From: Stomorhina lunata
Taxonomy: Eukaryota; Arthropoda; Insecta; Diptera; Rhiniidae
Assembly: GCA_933228675.1 (NCBI GenBank)
Contig: OW121744.1
Location: forward strand, 22,792,036-22,856,035
Direction of reading: 5' to 3'
DNA: 64,000 nucleotides
A program made the translations under genes and the position numbers. Under the pieces are notes generated by a model. The model ran no database searches and was not told the DNA's origin. It saw nothing but the letters and a program-made list of their open reading frames with translations. Positions 35,123 through 46,262 of this stretch are shown here, piece by piece (position 1 is the stretch's first letter; each line of letters begins with the position of its first letter).

Positions 35123-36770
35123 GATTTACTTAAATAAAAGACTATTAATAAATTTAAATTGTTTTGCACCCGAAAGTATACAACAAGATTTTTTTTAATA
35201 AAATTTAAATACCTTTAAAATTCTATAACAAAACCTTGATTTCAAGGAGGGTTTCTCTAATGAAATTTTAATGTCAAAATCTTTAGTTGAAACTGCTGGG
35301 GTTATCATTGTAAATATGTATTTACATTTGTTTGATTTCATATGCTTAAGTCCGTAATTGGAAGGCAGGCAAATCAAAGTTTGAGAAATTTTTAAGCAAA
35401 TCGCGTTACATATTTTAAGGATGAGCTGGTGTAAAATTACTGTAATTAGATAGTTAAGTTGCAGGTTCAAACAAATACATATTTATTTATAACACAGTTA
35501 ATTATAAGTTATTTCAAACCAAAAAGTATGCAATAGATTTCTTTAGAAATTTCTATGGAGTGGTATGTTAAAATTATGATTCTTTTATTGTTTGCTATAA
35601 TGCTTCATTTAATCCAATACATTATATTTTAAACCTCCTAAAAGTATACTAAAAATATTCTCAATAATTTAAATTTGACTCGACTGCGGAAATCTGTAGC
35701 CAATTGAATTTTCAATTCAATTGGTTTTTTTTTTTTTTTTTTCAAAGTTGAGACAATGTTGCAGCAAAAGATCGATATCTATATACATATGTATGTCTAA
35801 AATTTATTACTTACATACATAAATACATATGTAAATATGCACTTCAATATTATTCTACCAGTGTTGCTGTTATGAATACAAATGTCTCTCTCAGTCTGTC
35901 TTTTTCATTGTGTTAAAAGGATAGTGTTAATATTGTTCATATATTTACAATTTGTTCATTTCTTTCAATTTTTTTTACAAAAAATCGTTTTTATTTTATT
36001 ATATAAAATTCTTATACTCTTGTATATATTTTTTTAGATTTGTGCGTGCTTTTTGAATTTTTTCATTTCGTTTTATTTATTCATTTCCATGTTTTGGCCT
36101 TATATTCATTCACATTACATTTACATTCATATTGTAAATAAAAGCAAAAACAAATACATCCAATCTTCATGTAACAGAGAAGGACCAATAATATGAAAAA
36201 AAACGAAAGAAAGAAGCGCTTGGCCTTTTATGGTCTACAATCATGGAATGCTACAGGTTGTTTGCCTTAGTTAAAGTATTTAAAAAAGTACTCACATAAA
36301 AAAGTGTTTCTGTGGAGGAATGTAAAACACAGTGGGTTGTGGTTGAAGAAAAACTGGAGCAATTTAAAATTTTTTTTACTTTATTAGTGATCAACTAAAT
36401 TAAACATATCATAGAAAGCATCATGAATTTCTTAAAAATATTTAAGATTTCATTAAAAATTTATGTAGCATACATTTAGGAGCTTCAATAAGAAGTTTTT
36501 TTTAATTAATATTTTTTGTACCAAATGGTGTACGGATCAAAATTTACTTTAAAAACCTTCTAAGATTAATAATAATAATAATAACAACAAATCTTTCCAA
36601 CCTCCTTAACGTATGCAAAACTATTTTAACAAAAATTTTTATTCGTATCAAAAACCATTATTCAGGAAAGTAAATTACTGTAAAAAATTACAATCGAAAT
36701 TAACTATATTTCGTAGAAAATTTTTGATTTATATAGAAAAAAATGTTGTGTACATTTAGGAGTTTAGAAA
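35123..36770. other. Spacer dense in the AAAGTATGC motif
   Basis: Motif copies: plus near 35168-35186, 35515-35540, 35634-35650 and 36601-36620; minus near 35406-35421, 36465-36484 and 36748-36763. There is a poly(T) run near 35725. No gene. Confidence 0.5.
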
Positions 36771-37039
36771 TATATCCACGGGTCGGTGCAAAGAGAACAG
36801 AACAAAGTAATAGTTGGCAGAGTTGCCGCTTTTTATACTTTTAACTAAAATGGGTATTTTTTTTTCAATTTATAGTTCCAACGTTTTAAAAAGAAAAAGT
36901 TTTCTACTCCATTTTTTTTTTTAATATTTTTATCAAAAAATTTTCATAGAAAATTTTCTATGTAAATTTTTTGATAAATTTTTTTTTATCACAAAATTTT
37001 CTATAGCAAATTTTTTTATCAAAAATTTTTCTATAGAAT

Positions 37040-37330
37040 TAGATTTTAAGCTTGTGCTGATGTATGTATGTATGTATGTATGTAACGCATTTGTCTTAGA
37101 CCCATCTTTTAGTATACCAATAGGCTTAAAATCACTTTCGAGTCGATTTGGATAATTTGATGAAATTTGGCACAAATAATTTTTTTGATAGTGTAACCAT
37201 GGCTATTGAAATTCGTTAAAATCATTATTTATGGTACCTCCCATAGGTCCCACTTCCCGGAATTGATATTTTGGCCACAAATATCAATATTTTTTCATTA
37301 AATTTGAAACAAATACTGCTTATATAACTA
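37040..37330 (+). mobile_element. Copy of the ATACCCTTCACCA-type element (internal part)
   Basis: It aligns to 2022-2335 with the same phrases in the same order: gcttgtgctgatgtatg, tttgtcttagaccca, agtataccaataggctta, cctcccataggtcccacttc and ggccacaaatatcaatattt. A small expansion of tgta repeats is present near 37065. Both ends are missing. Confidence 0.75.
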
Positions 37331-37798
37331 AAATCGATTACACATTCGGATGGTATTTGTTTATTTGCAAACTTATCTTGGGGGAAAAATATTCCCGAAA
37401 CGACTTTTTTAAAATATGTGTTTCTGTAATTTTCTGGAAATCGGGCATAGTCAGGAGTAGGCACAGCCGATACATTTTTTTAACTTTCGTGAATACATTT
37501 TTTTAATGTTCGTAAAATAAAACTCGTGAAAATGAGTATTAAAATCATTCAGTTGGAATCTGGATGTTAATAGAGTTGGTTGGTGCCGCTTTGTTAAAGA
37601 AAAGTCAAAAACAAAATAGGCAAGAAACAAATCAAAATCTAATTTATATCAACAGAATACATGGTTCGAGAGAACAAAGAAATATAATCTCTAACATTGT
37701 TGCCACGACACTATTATTTTTGTAAACATTGGGAACGTTTTTGTAAATATTGGGAATGTTTTTCAAAACACAAATAAATTCTAATATTAAACAAATTA

Positions 37799-38074
37799 AT
37801 TCAAAAAGAATGACTATTCGCATTTGATCCCAAATCTGTTACATTTTATGAAAGGCTTTGTTTGTAAAATAAGTAATAATGTGAGGTTTTCGATCTGTCT
37901 AAATTGGGGATAGTCCTCCTGAAGAGATGGCCTAACCAACCATCGAAACGCGACGAGGAATTTTGGTTTCTCCACAAACAATTTTTTGGCTTTTTATCAA
38001 TAAATTGGTCTGTTACATTAATAAATAAATGTAACAGATTTGGGATCAAATGCGAATAGTCATTCTTTTTGAAT
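37799..38074 (-). mobile_element. MITE with 48-bp perfect terminal inverted repeats
   Basis: Ends 37799-37847 and 38026-38074 are exact inverses beginning attcaaaaagaatgactatt. This copy best defines the borders of the family also seen at 21371-21630 and 24811-25790. Its open frame (37846-38049) is frame-shifted relative to the others, so it is not a conserved protein. Confidence 0.85.
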
Positions 38075-38109
38075 AATATTTAGATCCCGACAATTTTGTT
38101 ATTTTTTGA

Positions 38110-38585
38110 TTAAACAAATTAAGATTTTTATTCTATAGAAAATTTTTATATCAAAAATGTTTCTATATTTTTTTATAAAAATTTTTTCTATAAAAAATTT
38201 CTTTATCAAAAATTTTTCAATAGAAATTTTTTTATCAAAAATTTTTGTATATAAATTTTTTTTATCAAAAATTTTTTTTATAGAAAATTTTCTTCCATAA
38301 TTTTTCAAAACAAACAAAAATTCTATAGAAAAATTTTTGATAAAAAAATTTTCTATAGAAAAATTTTTGTAAGAAAATAAATAATTTTTTCAGTTTTTCT
38401 CCATAATTTACTTTCCAATTTTCAAAATTAATAATTTGAAAATTAAAATGAACTCAAGCCTGATGAAACCTAATTTTTCAGAAAATTTTTTATGAAAAAA
38501 TTTTTGATAAAAAAATTTTATATACAAAAATTTTCTATAGAAAAATTTTTGTATAGAAATAATTTTGATAAAAAATTGTTTAATT
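38110..38585. repeat. Satellite fragments with an inverted MITE fragment
   Basis: Diverged units with atcaaaaattttt and tctatagaaaaatt surround 38388-38475. That segment is the inverted left end of the 30.25-kb MITE (ttttcaaaattaataatttg ... gaactcaagcctgatgaaac) without the ribozyme-like centre. Confidence 0.7.
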
Positions 38586-38759
38586 TACTTATTCTTTACA
38601 AGATCTTAGTCTTTACAAGATCTCGAGCGCATTTTTATTTTATTTTTTTCCTATTTATTTTTATTTTATTTTTTCCTATTTTAGTTAAAAGTATAAAAGA
38701 ATGGCAGCTCTACGGACTATTTTTTTGTTCTGTTCTCTTTCGCCGAAACGTGGTTATAG

Positions 38760-39825
38760 TCTAGCTGTTAGAGTGTCTCAAAAATAAAAAAAAAATCAAT
38801 AGCGTAAAATTTGCGCCACAGTGTATTTTTAACACCTAATACCTAAAACTTAAACTGTGGATATAGACAGTGAATAATGCAGAAACGTGTTCATACATTT
38901 TGTATTTAATAATAATTTTGCAAATGTAGTCCTCTCATTCACGAAAATTGTATATTTTATATATTCTAAAGGATCACTATATGGTTAATTTTTCAATAAT
39001 CATATATACATATGTGATTTTGACAGTTTTAAAATTTTGTCCTCTGTTGAAGATTTTTCGGATTTGCCCATATGGTAGTGAAGGGTATAAAAAAATTCCC
39101 CAATTTTTCTGATAATCTTTAGCTAAAACCCTTCAATCTTGAGGTTAATAGTTTTTAATAAAAAGCTCCTAAAAGTATGCAATACAATTTATTTCTTCGT
39201 ATTATCAGAAATTATTTGAATACCAGAATAATGGCCACTTAATAAAAAAGTCTTTAATAAAAATAAAATTTAATTTCGCTTATACAACATTCATTCATTC
39301 ATACAACATTCCTCATTCATAAACGATTAATAAAATTATCAAAGGCTAATTGTAGGAGTTTTGTATGAAATATTTGATTTATAGGTTTATTTTTCGTTTA
39401 TGAATGTTATGTGTTATGTTATTTATTTCGAACCCCCTTAAAGTATGCTACAAAATTTCCTGCAATTTTAGAAATCCTTATATAATAAAAAAAAGTTCTT
39501 GATTGTTTTTGATACTAATTTTGGGTAAATTTTTAATTTAAATTGCAATTTTTCAAATAAAAATCTTTTATCTTGAGCTTAATGGTTTTTAATAAAATTT
39601 TTTGCTTCCGCATTAATTATATAAAATTTATACTTTTATTTATAAAATTATTTATTTCGACTATCCTAAAAGTGTGTAACAAAATTTTCTGCAATTTTAG
39701 ATATGTCAATACTCGTATGGCAAAATCATAATCAATAAAAATTCCCGAATGTTTCTGATAATAATTTTGGGTAAATTTTTGAATTGCAATTTAAACTTGT
39801 TTGTTTCTGTTTGTTTTTGTTTTTT
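38760..39825. repeat. Diverged precursor units of the ~270-bp repeat
   Basis: From about 39110, three degenerate units carry the same order of words as the array at 39826-41205 (tctgataat, agctaaaa.cctt, cctaaaagtatgc, caatttat.tctt). Motif copies are at 39165-39190, 39432-39458 and 39662-39689. 38760-39110 shows nothing firm. Confidence 0.55.
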
Positions 39826-41205
39826 CAGTCAATAAAAATTCCCGATTGTTTTTGATAATAATTTTGGGTAAATTTTTGAATGGCAATTCTTTAGCTAAAA
39901 GCCTTTAAGCTAAATAGTTTTTATTTTAAACCTCCTAGAAGTATGCAATACAATTTGTTTCTTTGAATTATTGGAAATTATAATTGAATATTACAATTTT
40001 GGCCAATTATAAAAATATACCTAATAAAAATAAATAAAATTAGGAATTAAATTTTTTTTTTGTAAAAAACAGTTTTCTTTTTGTTTTTGTTTTTTCAGTC
40101 AATAAAAATTCCTGATTGTTTTTGATAATAATTTTGGGTAAATTTTTGAATGGCAATTCTTTAGCTAAAAGCCTTTAAGCTAAATAGTTTTTATTTTAAA
40201 CCTCCTAGAAGTATGCAATACAATTTGTTTCTTTGAATTATTGGAAATTATAATTCAATATTACAATTTTGGCCAATTATAAAAATAAATAAAATTAGGA
40301 ATTACATTTTTTTTTTGTAAAAAACAGTTTTCTTTTTGTTTTTGATTTTTCAGTAAATAAAAATTCCCGATTGTTTCTGATAATAAATTTGTATAAATTT
40401 TTGAATTGCAATTCTTTAGCTAAAAGCCTTTAAGCTAAATAGTTTTTATTTTAAACCTCCTAGAAGTATGCAATATAATTTGTTGCTTTGAATTATTGGA
40501 AATTATAATTGAATATTACAATTTTGGCCAATTATAAAAATATACCTAATAAAAATAAATAAAATTAGGAACTAAAAATATTTTTTTTTTGTAAAAAACA
40601 GTTTTCTTTTTGTTTTTGATTTTTCAGTAAATAAAAATTCCCGATTTTTTCTGATAATAAATTTGTATAAATTTTTGAATTGCAATTCTTTAGCTAAAAG
40701 CCTTTAAGCTAAATAGTTTTTATTTTAAACCTCCCAGAAGTATGCAATACAATTTGTTGCTTTGAATTATTGGAAATTATAATTGAATATTACAATTTTG
40801 GCCAATTATAAAAATATACCTAATAAAAATAAATAAAATTAGGAACTAAAAATATTTTTTTTTTGTAAAAAACAGTTTTCTTTTTGTTTTTGATTTTTCA
40901 GTAAATAAAAATTCCCGATTGTTTCTGATAATAAATTTGTGTAAATTTTTGAATTGCAATTCTTTAGCTAAAAGCCTTTAAACTTAATAGTTTTTATTTC
41001 AAACCTCCTAGAAGTATGCAATACAATTTGTTTCTTTGAATTATTGGAAATTATAATTGAATATCAGAATCTTGGCCAATTATAAAAATGTACCTAATAA
41101 AAATATATAAAATTAGGAAAAATATTTTTTTTTTTTTAAGATTTTAACTCGCTTCTATGTCTCTGTAAAAAACTGTTATCTGTTTGTTTTTGCTTTTTTT
41201 AGTTT
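39826..41205. repeat. Five tandem copies of a 255-275 bp unit
   Basis: Units start at about 39826, 40096, 40351, 40625 and 40899, each with cagt(c/a)aataaaaattccc. Each unit contains one cctcc(t/c)agaagtatgcaat, that is one copy of the dispersed motif with a g in place of an a. Units 3-5 are more alike than units 1-2. The last unit ends next to the likely 3' end of the gene on the minus strand. Confidence 0.9.
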
Positions 41206-42040
41206 TGTTTACTTACACTCACTTAATAGTTGTTAGTTTTTCTTTCTTATATTTCTCGCCCCTTTCTCTCTCTCGCTATCAAATTACACTGTTTTTGTCT
41301 TTTTTTGTAGTTGCTTTTTTTCCACTTCTCTCACAAAAAAACAAAGTATTGTTTTTAGTTTTCTTTTTTTTTTGGAGAATTTTTTCTGTAGTGCTGAAGT
41401 TCTTTTTTTTTTGCCTTCATCGTTGCTGTTGTTGTTGTTGTTGCTCATATATTTTTGTTGCTCCTGTTGTTTGTATTCATGTTAATGGCAGCTTTAGGGC
41501 TCATTGTCAAAATGTTGTAGAGGTAAAAATGTTTATGACTACAATTCATGGCATATTTCTAGGTAAGTTCAACTGCAGGATATACATACAACAAGTCGTT
41601 ATTCAACCAGCCATACACACACACACACACCGACAGTCAGTCTGTCAGTGAGTCATCCAGTCAGTCAGTTAGTCAATGGGTTCGTTCGTCAGTTAGTTAG
41701 TGTGTTGTTAAACATCTGCATCGTTGAATATTATTTTGAAGGTTATTATTGGGTTGGTGTTATGGGTAAATATCCATCCATCCTCTGGTTGTGTTTTTTT
41801 AGTGTACGAGTAACGTTTATTTTATAAAATTAATTTCATTAAATCTCTATTGTTGCTTTTTGTTTGGCGCTACTTTTTTTGTTGTTATTGAAATTGATAC
41901 AACTGCTAGTGAAGCTGATGCTAATGCGGCTGCCTTAGCTGTTGCTCCTGTTGTAGCTGTAGCTGTAGTTGTAGTGTAGAAGAAGGCTCCTTTATTGTTG
42001 CTACTAGATAATTTTGAGGTTATTTATAAATTATCATTTG
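41206..42040 (-). other. Probable 3' UTR of the exon at 42041-42279
   Basis: Downstream of the TAA on the minus strand the sequence is rich in CAA, CAG and CTA triplets and CA microsatellite (around 41612-41630), as is usual for long fly UTRs. A minus-strand AATAAA is at 41821-41816. The exact end is not known. The plus-strand open frame at 41184-41651 is the T-rich complement and not a gene. Confidence 0.45.
41816..41821 (-). terminator. Candidate polyadenylation signal AATAAA
   Basis: Canonical hexamer on the minus strand about 220 bases after the stop codon at 42041-42043. AATAAA is common in such AT-rich sequence, so it is only a candidate. Confidence 0.3.
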
Positions 42041-42279
42041 TTATGGAATTTGTTGTAAATGAGGCAAAGGATATTGTTGTGGCTGTGGTAGTAGTATTTG
42101 TTGTTGATTATTTGGCTGTTGTTGCTGCTGCTGCTGATGAGCCCCACCAGCTGCGGCTGCTGCTGCCGCTAATGTTGAGGTAGTGGCTGCCAATAACGAA
42201 GATGCAGTCTCTGTATAATTTTTACCAAAACGTGCTCTATCCATGGTCTCCTTCATTAAACGCTCATTCTCTTGGCGAA
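42041..42279 (-). CDS. Terminal coding exon, Gln/Ala-rich; likely last exon of the membrane-protein gene at 60446-62873
   Basis: On the minus strand a pyrimidine-rich tract (tttctttcccacccccaaacc) leads to the acceptor catttAG|TT at 42280. The exon then reads RQENERLMKETMDRARFG, KNYTETASSLLAATTST, a run of seven Ala, GGAH, seven Gln, and a Gln/Pro tail ending LQQIP before TAA at 42043-42041. It starts with two bases of a codon, so it fits a phase-1 intron. The exon at 60446-62873 ends with one base (G), which gives G|TT = Val. NYT could be N-glycosylated if it faces outward. Joined directly, the protein would have 888 residues. I do not recognise a family. Intermediate exons, or a separate gene, cannot be excluded. 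Confidence 0.6.
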
Positions 42280-43400
42280 CTAAATGTGAAACGCAGGGTT
42301 TGGGGGTGGGAAAGAAAAACAAATTATGTTAGAACAAAATGTTTCATATTAATATTAAATTTTTTCCAAAAGGTTATTAATAACAATCAAAATAAAGATA
42401 AAAGGAAAAAAGTTTTTATTTTATTAATTTGTTTTTTCTCTTTTTTTTTTGTTAAATGGAACATTTTATTTTTATGAATTTTGTTTTTGTTTTGTTTGAT
42501 AAATTGTTTTTTAATAATTCAACTTTTTTGAAATTTTTGTTGTTTTGAAAAAACTTTTGATGCTTTCGGTTAGAAACTGTAGTCAAAGTAAATGCCTGTT
42601 GATGAATGTTTTAAATGTTTCATCAATCCAGACTATTTACTTTAAATACAATTTACCAGGAATTCGATTTTTCTTTTTTTTTGGTTATTAATTTTTATAT
42701 TTTTTTTTTTCGCAAAAAAAACACACTTAACAATGGCTGTAAATTTATGGCGGTTTTGTTATTTTCTCTTTTTTTCTTGATTAATTTGATGTTTTTGTAT
42801 AACAATAGAATTTATGTTTAACCATATTTTTATATTTCTCTTAATAACCCTAAAAATATGCAGAATTTTTTGTTATATTTTAATATCCCTAAAAGTATAC
42901 CATGCACTTTATTTAAAAAATAATACACAGTTATAGGTAAAAACTCAATTCAGAGAGAGAAATGTATACATATGAAGAGCTTATAATAAAAATTTTCTAT
43001 ACAAAATTCCAATTGTAAGACTTTGATAACTTTAAAATTCGTTTATGAATTGAAGGGTAAATATATTGATTTGTTTAATAAAATACTATAAAATCTCCTA
43101 AAAGTATGCTATACAATTGCTACTAAAATATTTTTTATCTATACTGATAAAGTCCTAGATATGTAATTCTGTTCCCTTTAATTTCAATGAAGTTTCAAAC
43201 AAATATTTCGTAAAATTTGTGTAGTATACTTTAAGGATGTTAAATTAAAGAAAACTTTATTCATTTCCCCCGAATCTAAACAAAATTATTAATATTTCAT
43301 AAAAAATGTGTAGTACACTAAGAGAAGGTTCACAATAAATTTTAAGGCTTAAATGACTTTAATAGATAAGACACCAGATATCAAATTCGTTAGCCCTCGA
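42280..43400 (-). other. Intron sequence, T-rich
   Basis: Presumed 3' part of the large intron. It carries motif copies at 42847-42869 (ccctaaaaatatgcag), 42885-42905 (ccctaaaagtatacc), 43093-43118 (ctcctaaaagtatgct) and, inverted, 43212-43237 (gtagtatactttaagga). No coding block was seen. Confidence 0.5.
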
Positions 43401-43920
43401 TTTCAAAAGAAATTTTTAGAAAAGAATTTTTCAATTGAACATTTTTTTATTTAAAAATGTTTCGATATAAAAATTTTTTAATAGAAAATTTTTCTAAAGA
43501 AAATATCTTACATTTTCTATAGAAAATTTTTCCAAATAAAAATTTGATATAAACATTTTTCAATATAAAAATTTTTCTATTGGAAATTTTTCGATATAAA
43601 CATTCTTTATAGAAAACTTTTCGATATAAAAATTTTTCTATAGACAATTTTTTGATATAGAAATTTTTCTTTAGAAAATTTTTCGATATAAGAATTTTTC
43701 TATAGAAAATTTTTAGAAAAATTTTTCGATATAAAAATTTTACATAGAAAAATTTTTCGATATAAATTTTTTTTTTTTAATAAAAATTTTTCTGTACAAA
43801 TTTTTTTGTTAAAAAAATTTTTCTATAGAAAATTTATTGTTATAAAAATTTTTCTATAGAAAATTTTTCGGTATAAAAATTTTTTCAATAGAAAATTTTT
43901 CGATATAAAAATTTTTCTAT
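43400..43920. repeat. Satellite, gatata type
   Basis: Units of about 30 bp, gaaaatttttcgatataaaaatttttctata, moderately diverged. They are close in type to the array at 17500-20420. Confidence 0.85.
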
Positions 43921-43924
43921 CTAT

Positions 43925-44490
43925 TTCTGTCACCAAAAATTTTCTAAAAAAATTTTGGTGTCATCAAAAATTTTCTATAAAAATTTTGGTGTCACCAAAA
44001 ATTTTCTATAAAAATTTTGGTGACAACCAAATTTTTCTATAAAATTTTTGGTGACACCAAAATTTTCTAATAAAAATTTTTGTGTCACCAAAATTTTTCT
44101 ATAAAAATTTGTGCGTCACCAAAATTTTTCTATAAAAATTTTTGTGTCACCAAAATTTTTCTATAAAAATTTTTGTGTCACCAAAATTTTTCTATAAAAA
44201 TTTTGGTGTCCCCAAAAATTTTCTAAAAAAATTTTGGAGTCCCCAAATATTTTCTATAAATATTTTGTTGTCACCAAAAATTTTCTATAAAAATTTTGGT
44301 GTGACCAAAAATTTTCTATAAAAATTTTGTTGTCACCAAATATTTTCTATAAAAATTTTGGTGTCACCAAAAATTTTCTATAAAAATTTTGTTGCCACCA
44401 AAAATTTTCTAAAAAAAATTTGTTGTCACCAAAAATTTTCTAAAAAAAGTTTGGTGTCACCAAAAATTTTCTATAAAATTTTTGGTGTCA
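43925..44490. repeat. Satellite, gtcacc type, 31-bp self-complementary units
   Basis: About 18 units of GTCACCAAAAATTTTCTATA + AAAATTTTGGT. Within each unit ACCAAAAATTTT pairs with AAAATTTTGGT, so every unit is a hairpin in its own right. The tggtg/caccа-type word is restricted to this array. Confidence 0.9.
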
Positions 44491-45800
44491 CTAATTAATT
44501 ATAAAGCTTAAATTTTAGTATATTTTCTGATACGATATAATTTTTACATATGAAAAATTACTTTTATTTCTTAAAAACATTTTTCTATGTATAAATATAT
44601 TCTGTTTTAATAAATAAATCTTGTTTTGAGTAAAATAATATTTTCCTCTACTGATATTAAATTTTGTGACCTTTACAAAAATCATTTAGATTTTTTTTAT
44701 TTCATGATATTTGTATTTATACATAAATTTTTCCTTAAAATATTTCGTTTTAGATTTTTGGGGAAAAAAATATGTTTTCCCTAAAAGTATGCTAATCATA
44801 ATGCATGATTTCAGTCTTTGATGTTCCCCTAAAAATATGTGATTGCTACAAAATAAAATTCTCATGGACACACGTAAGCTTTAAAATCAAAAATTCCAAT
44901 TTGCCTAAATTTCAACCTAAAAGTATGTTAAGTATTTGTTTTATTAGCCCTAACAGAAATTGGGATGTAGGTATATTTTATTAAATTTAGATTTAGAATG
45001 AAAACAATTTTTAAATATTTTTTGAGTACTTTTTTTGGTAAGAAGCTTAAAAATATGCTTTAGTTTTTTAAAAGTAAAACACTAGTTACAATAAATAAAA
45101 CGTAATTTATACTAGAAAAAACAAAAAATGATTTAAATTTATTTTACTATTATTCGATTTTACTCCCATTTGTCAATTGGGTTTGGTTCCCGGTTTATTT
45201 TATAAACTTGTCTAACTAAATATAAAAAAAAATCTCCAAAAAATTTCCAGCATAAAAGTTTTACTTCGGAAAGTATGCTTCAGATTTTTTTAACATTACA
45301 AATTACATAGTTTACTTTTAGGCAAAACATTTACTCTACACTAGTAAAAATTCTTTACAACAAAAATGAGCTTATGTTATTATGATGTTGTTTTTTGTTG
45401 TTGTTCTTTTAGTTTAAAATATGTTTTGGATTCATTTTAATAAAGAAGCCAAGGAATTCTGATGGAATATGAAGAAGAAAAAGTAAAAAAACTAAAATAT
45501 TTACTAAAGGCACACAATTTTGAAGCTTAAGATAAGAGTAATTGTAGCTTAAAATTGAAAAAAATTCAATATTTGCCTTGTAGGTGTATTAAAGAAAATA
45601 AGGAGCAAAATTTTTGAATTTTTAGGAAATTTTTTTCTCATCAAATTTGTAGTTGGTATGTAATACATAAATTTTTGATATTCTTTTTAATATTTATGAA
45701 AATTTATTATTTAAGAATAATTTATTTTGAGGCATTTTCTAAATTTTGAAACTGAAATTTAAAAAACATCTAGTCAAATTATGATTGAAAAATAATATGA
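44491..45800. other. Intronic spacer with several AAAGTATGC motif copies
   Basis: Plus-orientation copies at 44778-44796 (tccctaaaagtatgctaat), 44826-44846, 44913-44932, near 45044-45063 and 45265-45286 (ggaaagtatgcttcag). All five point the same way. No gene. Confidence 0.5.
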
Positions 45801-46262
45801 AACTATTTTTCTACAGAAATTTTTTTCTACAGAAAATTTTTTTATCAAACATTTTTTTGAAGAAAACTTTTCTATACAAAATTTTTTTATCAAAAATTTT
45901 TCTATAGAAAATTTTTTTTATCAAAGATTTTTCTATACAAAATTATTTTTATCAAAAATTTGTCTATAGAAATTTTTTATCAAAAATTTGTCTATAAAAA
46001 CTTTTTTGGTCAAATTTATTCTATAAAAGATTTTTTTATAGAAAATTTTTTATCAAAAATTTTTTTATAGAAAATTTTTGCAAGAAAAATTAAAAAAATA
46101 AATATTTTTGAAGAAGATTTTTCTTTAGAAAAATATTTTTATTGAAGATTTTTTTACAGAAAAATATTTTTATCGAAAATTTTTCTGTAGAAAAATATTT
46201 TTTAAAAAGGGTTTTTTAAAAATTTTTATCGAAAATTTTTCTAAAATTTGTCTATAGAAAAA
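45800..46262. repeat. Degenerate left shoulder of the taacg satellite
   Basis: Units with tttttatcaaaaatttttctata, then tttttatcgaaaatttttct, grade into the regular array. Confidence 0.8.

Larger units (their letters stand above)
36777..38757. mobile_element. Possible compound element bounded by ~80-bp inverted repeats
   Basis: About 36777-36855 (ccacgggtcggtgcaaagag ... tatacttttaactaaaat) is inverted at about 38680-38757 (attttagttaaaagtata ... ctctttcgccgaaacgtgg). Between them lie satellite pieces, an ATACCCTTCACCA-type fragment (37040-37330), the inverted partner of 31680-31900, a MITE (37799-38074) and a fragment of the 30.25-kb MITE. No target-site duplication is obvious, so two separate insertions in opposite orientation are an alternative. 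Confidence 0.5.

Noticed and set aside
38449..38478. Third hammerhead core (cctgatgaaacc ... cagaaa)
   Set aside because: The CTGATGA here comes from a single-base change in the MITE end (normally ctgattaaac). There is no stem II or stem I pairing.
41184..41651. 155-codon plus-strand frame rich in Phe and Cys
   Set aside because: It is the complement of an A- and CAA-rich 3' UTR. There are no motifs, and composition explains the lack of stops.
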